This document shows positions 44,501 to 55,000 of a stretch of 64,000 bases of DNA, one piece after another (position 1 is the first letter of the stretch; each line of letters starts with the position of its first letter). Location of the stretch: NCBI RefSeq assembly GCF_029227915.1, contig NC_079876.1, forward strand, positions 33,897,828-33,961,827, in the 5' to 3' direction. Under the pieces are notes generated by a model, which saw only the letters and a list, made by a program, of their open reading frames with translations, was not told the DNA's origin and made no database searches. The stretch comes from Hydractinia symbiolongicarpus. Lineage: Eukaryota > Cnidaria > Hydrozoa > Anthoathecata > Hydractiniidae. Position numbers and translations under genes: made by a program.

Positions 44501-45757
44501 TCTGAGAGTAAGGAGATGAATAGCTATCTCCAGTACCTAGATGCAAATAATTTGTACGGCTGGGCCATGATTCAGAAGATGCCGACCGGAGGGTTTGAGT
44601 GGGTTGATGACGTGGTTTCTGATTTTACATTCGAACTGATTTCACAATTAGCTGTGGAAAACGGTGAAAAGGGGTACATCCTTGAGGTTGATGTTAGCTA
44701 TCCACGGGAGCTTCATGATTCTCATAACGACCTTCCTTTCATGCCCGAGAGGAAGGTCATTAATGGCGTCGAGAAGCTGACACCGTGTCTTTCAGACAAG
44801 AAGAAATATATCACTCATATCCGTGCGCTTGATCAAGCGTTGAAGCATGGTCTTGTTCTTGAGAAGGTTCATAGGGTCTTGAGATTTGATCAGAGTGCGT
44901 GGTTGAAGTCGTACATAGATTTCAACACTGATTTGCGTACCAAATCAACTAATGACTTCGAAAAGGACTTTTTCAAGCTGATGAATAATTCGGTCTTTGG
45001 GAAGACAATGGAGAATCAGCGAAGGCAGAAGGATATACGTTTGGCTACCAAGAAAGAACAATATGAGAAGCTGGTGATGAAGCCCAACTTCAAGGGTGGC
45101 ACGTGGTTCTCGGAAACACTGATGGGCATAGAGATGTCCAAGATCAAGATCAAAATGAATAAGCCAATCTACCTGGGACTGGCAATTCTCGACTTGTCCA
45201 AGATGGTTATGTATGAGTTCCACTATGATTATATGAGACCAAAATATGGTGTGGATGTAAAGCTTTGCTACATGGATACGGATTCATTCGTCTACCACAT
45301 AAAAACCGACGACTTTTACAAAGATATCGCCGACGATATAGCTTTGAGATTTGACACATCAGGGTACGATGAGAAAGATGGTAGACCTCTACCATTAGGT
45401 TTGAACAAAAAGATCATTGGGCTGATGAAGGACGAGTTAGGTGGCAAGGTAATGACGGAGTTTGTTGCCCTAAGAGCGAAGACCTACGCTTACAAACAGC
45501 TATGTGGTAGTGAGGATAAGAGGTGCAAGGGTGTCAAGAAGTGTGTGGTAAGGAAGACCATAGGTTTCGATGACAATAAGAGATGTCTGTTCGAGGGTGA
45601 AAATGTTTACAGGGAACAGATGACCTTTCGATCGATTAAGCATGATGTTCATACCATAAAAACAAATAAACTCGCTCTCAATGCTGATGATGATAAGCGT
45701 ATAATTATGGAAGATGGTATTACCACACTGGAAAGAGGACATTATAGTCACACATAA
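41564..45757 (+). CDS. Protein-primed family B DNA polymerase (pPolB)
   Basis: Encodes 1,397 aa and is intact. Order of parts: SAP-like module (6-34); Pro/Arg repeats (41-94); basic helical module A (102-143); Glu-rich tract (147-163); N-terminal region with a C2HC finger (C448, C451, H464, C468). The exonuclease has ExoI D503/E505, ExoII around N646-D651 and ExoIII Y808/D812, with a zinc-binding endonuclease VII-like insert (C597, C600, H615, H617, C630). The polymerase core has motif A (D993, Y998), motif B (K1138...G1146), motif C YMDTDS (D1238, D1240) and KTY (1306-1308). A second copy of the basic module (918-959) is inserted before motif A. It would replicate the element from its TIR ends using a terminal protein. 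The stop lies in the right TIR. Confidence 0.95.
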   Translation: MTSRNTVVELRALARERGLRGYSRLRKADLIELLTPTTVSTPVPVPRPTRPVPLPRPTRPVPMPRPTRPVPAPRPTRPVPAPRPVPAPIPAPRPGTSQQDMDLKSKLIEWRDWLINHVPKAIKEKASKAFKTMKDKIMGLYKKGSGEEEEEVEEEEEEEVEEEKNPYTPIEEAFVGSYKRFKINSDGGKNVRVFLEKVGHVVNRLMSDVLGQKKSLKTQATLWVKWVREDTSSADAPCVHVDKAFNSYMEILHAHDDISDVFDRMCKKIIEQIENPALPASGFTIDKILHMHVDFHKLKLTRGSSYLPLPENFSGKRSVINPHNEDEECFKWAVIAALNHDKIDNHPERISILKKHDKYNWDGLTFPMALNKIDLFERRNPDVAVHVLTKDEGEGIYMCRKSKHLDRKETVVLFLLCEGDKRHYIAVKNLSGVLSKVNSKDGHREHYCLNCLSGFPSEQKRDEHFEYCKNNDAAKIQLPKEGSTLTFTDGKFQLKAPFIMYADFEAFTNELPEDERKCGSSTEKVGKHVPTGFCCYSKYAHGDVPNPLNLYRGEDCVTRFVDHVVSEAERLYNMFPQKEMDPLTDEERDGFNRADVCHICMKEFDDKDDIKVRDHCHFTGKFRGAAHQGCNLRYKVPNYIPVVFHNLSGYDAHLFIKELARKYGEDGMDVIAENKEKYISFSTDVKVGEYIDKNGETKDRKIKLRFIDSFRFMSSGLSSLADNLSDDQCKNLRKFFNGDEFNIMRRKGVYPYEYVNSFDRFNETELPSKDDFYSKLNMNGISDADYAHAQKVWKDMKVENMGVYHDIYLKTDVLLLSDVFETFRETCLRNYDLDPAHFYTAPGLAWRACLKKTKVSLDLLSDMEMIMFIESGIRGGLCQAVHRYAKAKNKYMGDEYNTSDGNCMDLFEQQEMAKTVPFVKRKLIELRYWFMKHVPRVIKVKTSKAYRAMKDKIMGLYEKVCWGPSVPKEEKQYTTKANTSESKEMNSYLQYLDANNLYGWAMIQKMPTGGFEWVDDVVSDFTFELISQLAVENGEKGYILEVDVSYPRELHDSHNDLPFMPERKVINGVEKLTPCLSDKKKYITHIRALDQALKHGLVLEKVHRVLRFDQSAWLKSYIDFNTDLRTKSTNDFEKDFFKLMNNSVFGKTMENQRRQKDIRLATKKEQYEKLVMKPNFKGGTWFSETLMGIEMSKIKIKMNKPIYLGLAILDLSKMVMYEFHYDYMRPKYGVDVKLCYMDTDSFVYHIKTDDFYKDIADDIALRFDTSGYDEKDGRPLPLGLNKKIIGLMKDELGGKVMTEFVALRAKTYAYKQLCGSEDKRCKGVKKCVVRKTIGFDDNKRCLFEGENVYREQMTFRSIKHDVHTIKTNKLALNADDDKRIIMEDGITTLERGHYSHT
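41867..41992 (+). repeat. Polymerase internal module, copy A
   Basis: Encodes residues 102-143 of the polymerase, a basic amphipathic segment. It matches residues 918-959 (44315-44440) at 26 of 42 positions, without gaps, by my own alignment. The closing part (MKDKIMGLY) is identical, and a run of about 29 bases there is identical in DNA too. Confidence 0.85.
44315..44440 (+). repeat. Polymerase internal module, copy B
   Basis: Second copy of the 42-residue module. It is inserted with flanking low-complexity sequence (about residues 897-985) between the exonuclease domain and polymerase motif A, a place where related polymerases have only a short linker as far as I recall. Confidence 0.8.
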
Positions 45758-46009
45758 CACTATAATTGGGGGACACGACAGATGAGGGTGGGTAGGGACC
45801 CATGGGGAGGGGAGGGAGGGGACACGGCTGGGGTGGGGGTTTTGGACAGATATTATAGAGCATGCCCGCTTATTTGACGTAAAGTGGTAAAGTGCACATG
45901 GATTTTATGGACTCTTCTATCGTTGATTTAACGGGGATGATCTATAATTTAACGTGGGATAGGAAACTGCTAAGGGGGTCTGTCCTAACATTGGTATTTT
46001 CCTATCTCT
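45750..46009 (-). repeat. Right terminal inverted repeat (260 bp)
   Basis: Inverted copy of 29731-29990, ending ...CCTATCTCT at 46009. The last eight bases of the polymerase CDS, including its stop codon (45755-45757), lie inside this repeat. The plus strand carries GGGTGGGTAGGG followed by a four-run G tract at 45804-45821, so the G-rich strand is the one that ends 3' at the terminus. Confidence 0.97.
45804..45821 (+). other. G-quadruplex-type tract in the right TIR
   Basis: Four G-runs (4, 4, 3 and 4) separated by single A residues; GGGTGGGTAGGG lies just upstream and GGGGTGGGGG just downstream. The mirror copy lies on the minus strand at 29919-29936. In both TIRs the G-rich strand is the one whose 3' end is at the element terminus. 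Folding is predicted from sequence only. Confidence 0.6.
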
Positions 46010-46014
46010 TATAT
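46010..46014. repeat. Right target-site duplication TATAT
   Basis: Partner of 29726-29730. It is followed by gactcatccg, the normal continuation of the interrupted monomer. Confidence 0.9.
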
Positions 46015-49000
46015 GACTCATCCGTTGTAACTCAAACGGATTGATGCTGTTAGAAAGTCAATGAAATGTAGTTTTTAAACCTGTCTCTATTTCTTCAGCG
46101 CGGGATAACGGCTAGGATTGGTCCCACAGTAAAAAATGACTTATTTATCTAAATTTTTAAATTAAGCGCTACCACAGCGACCAGTGTAATCGCTGAGTTC
46201 CGGCAATCATGTCAAATTAAGAAGAATGTTATTTCTTGTAGTCCAATTGTCTCACTTATAACATTAATAAAGTCACAGTCCAAAATCAGTTCAATTAAGT
46301 CCCACAGTCAATCGTTTCACTGCTAAAAGCGATGCAACCTAGTAATATTGGAAAAATATCGCTAAATACATGTTAGTACGAGTATGTAACGCAACCATTG
46401 TAACTGAAGCAGATTGATATCGTTAGAAAGTCAATGAAATGTAGTTTTTGAAACTGTCGCTATTTCTTTAGAGCGGGATAACGGCTAGGATTGGTCCCAC
46501 AGTAAGAAATGACATATTTATCTAAATTCTTAAATGAAGCGCTACCACAGCGCTCAGTGTAATCGCTGAGTTCCGGCAATCATGTCAAATTAAAAAGAAT
46601 GTTATTTCTTGGAGTCCAATTGTCTCACTTATAACATTTATAAGGTCACAGTCAAAAATCAGTTCAATTTAATCCCACAGTCAATCATTTCACTGTTAAA
46701 AGCAATGCAACCTATTAATATGAGAAAATTATCGCTAAATACATGTTGGTACGAATATATGACTCATCCGTTGTAACTCAAACGGATTGATGCTGTTAGA
46801 AAGTCAATGAAATGTAGTTTTTGAAACTGTCTCTATATCTTCAGCGCGGGATAACGGCTAGGATTGGTCCCACAGTAAAAAATGGCTTATTTATCTAAAT
46901 TTTTAAATGAAGCGCTACCACAGCGACCAGTGTAATCGCTGAGTTCCTGCAATCATGTCAAATTAAGAACAATGTTATTTCTTGTAGTCCAATTGTCTCA
47001 CTTATAACATTTATAAGGTCACAGCTCAAAATCAGTTCCAATTAAGTCCCACAGTCAATCGTTTCACTGTTAAAAGCGATACAACCTAGTATTACCGGAA
47101 AGATATCACGAAATACATTTTGGTAAGAATATGTGACTCAGCTGTTGTAATTCAAACGGATTGATACTGTTAGAAAGTCAATGAAATGTACTTTTTGAAA
47201 CTGTCGCTATTTTTTCAGAGCGGAATAACGACTAGGATTGGTCCCACAGCAAGAAATGACTTATTTATCTAAATTCTTAAATGAAGCGCTACCACAGCGC
47301 CTAGTGTAATCGCAGAGTTCCGGCAATCATGTCAAATTAAAAAGAATGTTATTTCTTGGAGTCCAATTGGCTCACTTATAACATTTATAAGGTCACAGTC
47401 AAAAATCAGTTCAATTTAATCCCACAGTTAATCATTTCACTGTTAAAAGCGATGCAACCTATTAATATGAGAAAATTATCGCTAAATACATGTTGGTACG
47501 AATATATGACTCATCCGTTGTAACTCAAACGGATTGATGCTGTTAGAAAGTCAATGAAATGTAGTTTTTGAAACTGTCTCTATTTCTTCAGCGCGGGATA
47601 ACGGCTAGGATTGGTCCCACAGTAAAAAATGACTTATTTATCTAAATTTTTAAATGAAGCACTACCACAGCGACCAGTGTAATCGCTGAGTTCCGGCAAT
47701 CATGTCAAATTAAGAAGAATGTTATTTCTTTGAGTCCAATTGTCTCACTTTCACATTTATAAGGTCACAGCCCAAAATCAGTTCCTAGTAATATTGGAAA
47801 AATATCGCTAAATACATGTTGGTACGAGTATGTGACGCAACCGTTGTAACTGAAGCAGATTGATATCGTTAGAAAGACAATGAAATGTAGTTTTTGAAAC
47901 TGTCGCTATTTCTTCAGCGCGCGATAACGGCTAGGATTGGTCCCACAGTAAAAATGACTTAACTATCTAAATTTTTAGATGAAGTGCTACCACAGCGCCC
48001 AGTGTAGTCGCTGAGTTCCGGCAATCATGTCAAATTAAGAAGAATGTTATTTCTTGGAGACCAATTGTCTCATTTATCACATTTATCAAGTCACAGCCCA
48101 ATGTCAGTTCAATTAAGTCCCACAGTCAATCGTTTCACTGTTAAAAGCGATACAACCTAGTATTACCGGAAAGATATCACGAAATTCATTTTGGTAAGAA
48201 TATGTGACTCAGCTGTTGTAACTCAAACGGATTGATACTGTTAGAAAGTCAATGAAATGTACTTTTTGAAACTGTCGCTATATTTTCAGAGCGGGATAAC
48301 GACTAGGATTGGTCCCACAGTAAGAAATGACTTATTTATCTAAATTCTTAAATGAAGCGCTACCACAGCGCCCAGTGTAATCGCAGAGTTCCGGCAATCA
48401 TGTCAAATTAAAAAGAATGTTATTTCTTGGAGCCCAATTGTCTCACTTATAACATTTATAAGGTCACAGTCAAAAATCAGTTCAATTTAATCCCACAGTT
48501 AATCATTTCACTGTTAAAAGCGATGCAACCTAGTAATATTGGAGAAATATCGCTAAATACATGTTGGTACGAGTATGTGACGCAACCGTTGTAACTGAAG
48601 CAGATTGATATCGTTAGAAAGTCAATGAAATGTAGTTTTTGAAACTGTCGCTATTTCTTCAGCGCGCGATAACGGCTAGGATTGGTCCCACAGTAAAAAT
48701 GACTTTATTATCTAAATTTTTAGATGAAGTGCTACCACAGCGCCCAGTGTAATCGCTGAGTTCCGGCAATCATGTCAAATTAAGAAGAATGTTATTTCTT
48801 GGTTATTTCAATTGTCTCATTTATCACATTTATCAAGTCACAGTCCAATATCAGTTCAATTAAGTCCCACTGTCAATCGTTTCACTGTTAAAAGCGATAC
48901 AACCTAGTATTACCGGAAAGATATCACGAAATACATTTTGGTAAGAATATGTGACTTAGCTGTTGTAACTCAAACGGATTGATACTGTTAGAAAGTCAAT

Positions 49001-52000
49001 GAAATTTACTTTTTGAAACTGTCACTATTTTTTCAGAGCGGGATAACGACTAGGATTGGTCCCACAGTAAGAAATGACTTATTTATCTAAATTCTTAAAT
49101 GAAGCGCTACCACAGCGCCCAGTGTAATCGCAGAGTTCCGGCAATCATGTCAAATTAAAAAGAATGTTATTTCTTGGAGTCAAATTGTCTCACTTATAAC
49201 ATTTACAAGGTCACAGTCAAAAATCAGTTCAATTTAATCCCACAGTTAATCATTTCACTGTTAAAAGCGATGCAACCTATTAATATGAGAAAATTATCGC
49301 TAAATACATGTTGGTACGAATATATGACTCATCCGTTGTAACTCAAACGGATTGATGCTGTTAGAAAGTCAATAAAATGTAGTTTTTAAACCTGTCTCTA
49401 TTTCTTCAGCGCGGGATAACGGCTAGGATTGGTCCCACAGTAAAAAATGACTTATTTATCTAAATTTTTAAATGAAGCGCTACCACAGCGACCAGTGTAA
49501 TCGCTGAGTTGCGGCAATCATGTCAAATTAAGAAGAATGTTATTTCTTGTAGTCCAATTGTCTCACTTATAACATTTATAAAGTCACAGTCCAAAATCAG
49601 TTCAATTAAGTCCCACAGTCAATCGTTTCACTGCTAAAAGCGATGCAACCTAGTAATATTGGAAAAATATCGCTAAATACATGTTGGTACGAGTATGTGA
49701 CGCAACCGTTGTAGCTGAAGCAGATTGATATTGTTAGAAAGTCAATGAATTGTAGTTTTTGAAACTGTCGCTATTTCTTCAGGGCGCGATAACGGCTAGG
49801 ATTGGTCCCACCGAAAAAATGACTTAACTATCTAAATTCTTAAATGAAGCGCTACCACAGCGCTCAGTGTAATCGCTGAGTTCCGGCAATCATGTCAAAT
49901 TAAAAAGAATGTTATTTCTTGGAGTCCAATTGTCTCACTTATAAAATTTATAAGGTCACAGTCAAAAATCAGTTCAATTTAATCCCACAGTCAATCATTT
50001 CACTGTTAAAGGCGATGCAACCTATTAATATGAGAAAATTATCGCTAAATACATGTTGGTACGAATATATGACTCATCCGTTGTTACTCAAACGGATTGA
50101 TGCTGTTAGAAAGTCAATGAAATGTAGTTTTTGAAACTGTCGCTATTTCTTCAGCGCGCGATAACGGCTAGGATTGGTCCAACAGTAAAAATGACTTAAT
50201 TATCTAAATTTTAAAATGAAGTGCTACCACAGCGCCCAGTGTAATCTCTGAGTTCCGGCAATCACGTCAAATTAAGAAGAATGTTATTTCTTGGAAACCA
50301 ATTGTCTCACTTATAACATTTATAAGGTCACAGCCCAATATCAGTTCAATTAAGTCCCACAGTCAATCGTTTCACTGTTAAAAGCGATACAACCTAGTAT
50401 TACCGGAAAGATATCACGCAATACATTTTGGTAAGAATATGTGACTCAGCCGTTGTAACTCAAACGGATGGTACTGTTAGAAAGTCAATGAAATGTACTT
50501 TTTGAAACTGTCGCTATTTCTTCAGAGCGGGATAACGGCTAGGATTGGTCCCACAGTAAGAAATGACTTATTTGTCTAAATTCTTAAATGAAGCGCTACC
50601 ACAGCGCCCAGTGTAATCGCTGAGTTCCGGCAATCATGTCAAATTAAAAAGAATTTTATTTCTTGGAGTCCAATTGTCTCACTTATAACATTTATAAGGT
50701 CACAGTCAAAAATCAGTTCAATTTAATCCCACAGTCAGTCGTTTCACTGTTAAAAGCGATGCAACCTATTAATATGAGAAAATTATCGCTAAATACATGT
50801 TGGTACGAATATGTGACTCATCCGTTGTAACTTAAACGGATTGATGCTGTTAGAAAGTCAATGAAATGTAGTTTTTGATACTGTCTCTATTTCTTCAGCG
50901 CGGGATAACGGCTAGGATTGGTCCCACAATATAAAATGACTTATTTATCTAAATTTTTAAATGAAGCGCTACCACAGCGACCAGTGTAATCACTGAGTTC
51001 CGGCAATCATGTCAAATTAAGAAGAACGTTATTTCTTGTAGTCCAATTGTCTCACTTATAACGTTTATAAAGTCACAGTCCAAAATCAGTTCAATTAAGT
51101 CCCACAGTCATTAGTTTCACTGTTAAAAGCGATGCAACCTAGTAATGTTGGAAAAATATCGCTAAATACATGTTGGTACGAGTATGTGACGCAACAGTTG
51201 TAACTGAAGCGGATTGATACCGTTAGAAAGTCAATGAAATGTAGTTTTTGATACTGTCTCTATTTCTTCAGCCCGGGATAACGGCTAGGATTGGTCCCAC
51301 AATATAAAATGACTTATTTATCTAAATTTTTAAATGAAGCGCTACCACAGCGACCAGTGTAATCGCTGAGTTCCGGCAATTATGTCAAATTCAGAAGAAT
51401 GTTATTTCTTGTACTCCAATTGTCTCACTTATAACGTTTATTAAGTCACAGTCCAAAATCAGTTCAATTAAGTCCCACAGTCAATAGTTTCACTGTTAAA
51501 AGCGATGCAACCTAGTAATGTTGGAAAAATATCGCTAATTACATGTTGGTACGAGTATGTGACGCAACCGTTGTTACTCAAACGGATTAATGCTTTTAGA
51601 AAGTCAATGAAATGTAGTTTTTGATACTGTCTCTATTTCTTCAGCGCGGGATAACGGCTAGGATTGGTCCCACAATTTAAAATGATTATTTATCTAAATT
51701 TTTAAATGAAGCGCTACCACAGCGACCAGTGTAATCGCTGAGTTCCGGCAATCATGTCAAATTAAGAAGAACGTTATTTCTTGTAGTCCAATTGTCTCAC
51801 TTATAACGTTTATAAAGTCACAGTCCAAAATCAGTTCAATTAAGTCCCACAGTCAATAGTTTCACTGTTAAAAGCGATGCAACCTAGTAATGTTGGAAAA
51901 ATATCGCTACATACATGTTGGTACGAGTATGTGACGCAACCGTTGTAACTTAAGCGGATTGATACCGTTAGAGAGTCAATGAAATGTAGTTTTTGAAACT

Positions 52001-55000
52001 GTCGCTATTTCTTCAGCGCGCGATAACGGCTAGGATTGGTCCCACAGTAAAAATGACTTAATTATCTAAATTTTTAAATGAAGTGCTACCACAGCGCCCA
52101 GTGTAATCGCTGAGTTCCGGCAATCACGTCAAATTAAGAAGAATGTTGTTTCTTGGAGTCCAATTTTCTCATTTATCACATTTATCAGGTCACAGTCCAA
52201 AGTTAGTTCAATTAAGTCACACAGTCAATCGTTTCACTGTTAAAAGCGATGCAACCTAGTAATATCAGAAAAATATCGCTAAATACATGTTGGTACGAAT
52301 TTGTGACCCAACCGTTGTAACTCACACGGACTGTAACCGTTAGAAAGTCAATGAAATGTAGTTTTTGAAACTGTCGCTATTTCTTCAGCGCCCGATAACA
52401 GATAGGATTGGTCTTACAGTAAGAAATGACATATTTATCTAAATTTTTAAATGAAGCGCTACCACAGGGCCAGTGTAATCGCTGAGTTCCGGCAATCATG
52501 TCAAATTAAAAAGATTGTTATTTCTTGGAGTCCAATTGTCTCACTTATAACATTTATAAGGTCACAGCCCAAAATCAGTTCCAATTACGTCCAACAGTCA
52601 ATCGTTTCACTGTTAAAAGCGATACAACCTAGTATTACCGGAAAGATATCACGAAATACATTTCGGTAAGAATATGTGACTCAACCGTTGTAACTAAAAC
52701 GGATTGATACTGTTAGAAAGTCAATGAAATGTACTTTTTGAAACTGTCTCTATTTCTTCAGAGCGGGATAACGGCTAGGATTGGTCCCACAGTAAGAAAT
52801 GACTTATTTATCTAAATTCTTAAATGAAGCGCTACCACAGGGCCCACTGTAATCGCTGAGTTGCGGCAATCATGTCAAATTAAGAAGAATGTTATTTCTT
52901 GGAGTCCAATTGTCTCACTTTCACATTTATAAAGTCGCAGCACAAAATCAGTTCAATTAAGTCCCACAGCCAATTGTTTCACTGTTAAAAGCGATGCAAC
53001 CTAGTAATACCGGAAAGATATCACGAAATACATGTTGGTAAGAATATATGACCCAACCGATTTGCTCAAAGAGATTGATGCTGTTAGAAAGTCAATGAAA
53101 TGCACTTTTTGAAACTGTCTCTATTTCTTCAACGCGGTCTAACGGCTAGGATTGGTCTTACAGTAAGAAATGACATATTTATCTAAATTTTTAAATGAAA
53201 CGCTACCACAGCGCCCAGTGTAACCGCTGAGTTCCGGCAATCATGTCAAATTAAAAAGAATGTTATTTCTTGGAGTCAAATTGACTCACTTATAACGTTT
53301 ATGAAGTCACAGTCCAAAATCAGTTCAATTAAGTCCCACAGTCAATAGTTTCACTGTTAACAGCGATGCAACCTAGTAATGTTGGAAAAATATCGCTAAA
53401 TACATGTTGGTACGAGTATGTGACGCAACAGTTGTAACTGAAGCGGATTGATACCGTTAGAAAGTCAATGAAATGTAGTTTTTGATACTGTCTCTATTTC
53501 TTCAGCGCGGGATAACGGCTAGGATTGGTCCCACAATATAAAATGACTTATTTATCTAAATTTTTTAATGAAGCGCTACCACAGCGACCAGTGTAATCGC
53601 TGAGTTCCGGCAATTATGTCAAATTCAGAAGAATGTTATTTCTTGTACTCCAATTGTCTCACTTATAACGTTTATTAAGTCACAGTCCAAAATCAGTTCA
53701 ATTAAGTCCCACAGTCAATAGTTTCACTGTTAAAAGCGATGCAACCTAGTAATGTTGGAAAAATATCGCTAATTACATGTTGGTACGAGTATGTGAAGCA
53801 ACCGTTGTTACTCAAACGGATTAATGCTTTTAGAAAGTCAACGAAATGTAGTTTTTGATACTGTCTCTATTTCTTCAGCGCGGGATAACGGCTAGGATTG
53901 GTCCCACAATTTAAAATGATTATTTATCTAAATTTTTAAATGAAGCGCTACCACAGCGACCAGTGTAATCGCTGAGTTCCGGCAATCATGTCAAATTAAG
54001 AAGAATGTTATTTCTTGTGGTCCAATTTTCTCACTTATAACGTTTATGAAGTCACAGTCCAAAATCAGTTCAATTAAGTCCCACAGTCAATAGTTTCACT
54101 GTTAAAAGCGATGCAACCTAGTAATGTTGGAAAAATATCGCTACATACATGTTGGTACGAGTATGTGACGCAACCGTTGTAACTTAAGCGGATTGATACC
54201 GTTAGAGAGTCAATGAAATGTAGTTTTTGAAACTGTCGCTATTTCTTCAGCGCGCGATAACGGCTAGGATTGGTCCCACAGTAAAAATGACTTAATTATC
54301 TAAATTTTTAAATGAAGTGCTACCACAGCGCCCAGTGTAATCGCTGAGTTCCGGCAATCACGTCAAATTAAGAAGAATGTTGTTTCTTGGAGTCCAATTT
54401 TCTCATTTATCACATTTATCAGGTCACAGTCCAAAGTTAGTTCAATTAAGTCACACAGTCAATCGTTTCACTGTTAAAAGCGATGCAACCTAGTAATATC
54501 AGAAAAATATCGCTAAATACATGTTGGTACGAATTTGTGACCCAACCGTTGTAACTCACACGGACTGTAACCGTTAGAAAGTCAATGAAATGTAGTTTTT
54601 GAAACTGTCGCTATTTCTTCAGCGCCCGATAACAGATAGGATTGGTCTTACAGTAAGAAATGACATATTTATCTAAATTTTTAAATGAAGCGCTACCACA
54701 GGGCCAGTGTAATCGCTGAGTTCCGGCAATCATGTCAAATTAAAAAGATTGTTATTTCTTGGAGTCCAATTGTCTCACTTATAACATTTATAAGGTCACA
54801 GCCCAAAATCAGTTCCAATTACGTCCAACAGTCAATCGTTTCACTGTTAAAAGCGATACAACCTAGTATTACCGGAAAGATATCACGAAATACATTTCGG
54901 TAAGAATATGTGACTCAACTGTTGTAACTCAAACGGATTGATACTGTTAGAAAGTCAATGAAATGTACTTTTTGAAACTGTCTCTATTTCTTCAGAGCGG

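Larger units (their letters stand above)
29731..46009. mobile_element. Complete Polinton/Maverick element (16,279 bp)
   Basis: Hallmarks of the superfamily are all present: long TIRs with AG...CT ends, a short target duplication, a protein-primed family B DNA polymerase, a retrovirus-like DDE integrase, an A32/FtsK-type packaging ATPase, and major and minor capsid genes. Length falls in the usual 15-20 kb range. Its codon-dense, higher-GC composition contrasts with the AT-rich satellite around it. A near-identical TIR pair and a clean empty site suggest a fairly recent insertion. Capsid genes are interrupted (see separate entries), so this copy is probably a transposon-competent but particle-defective provirus; that last statement is inference. 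No adenovirus-like cysteine protease gene was found. Confidence 0.96.

Noticed and set aside
46070-50134. Simple collinear duplication of the left flank (about 21260-25325) across the element
   Set aside because: Some landmarks line up at an offset of about 24,808 but others, such as the aaacctgtctc variant, are displaced by two monomers, so it is block shuffling rather than one clean duplication.
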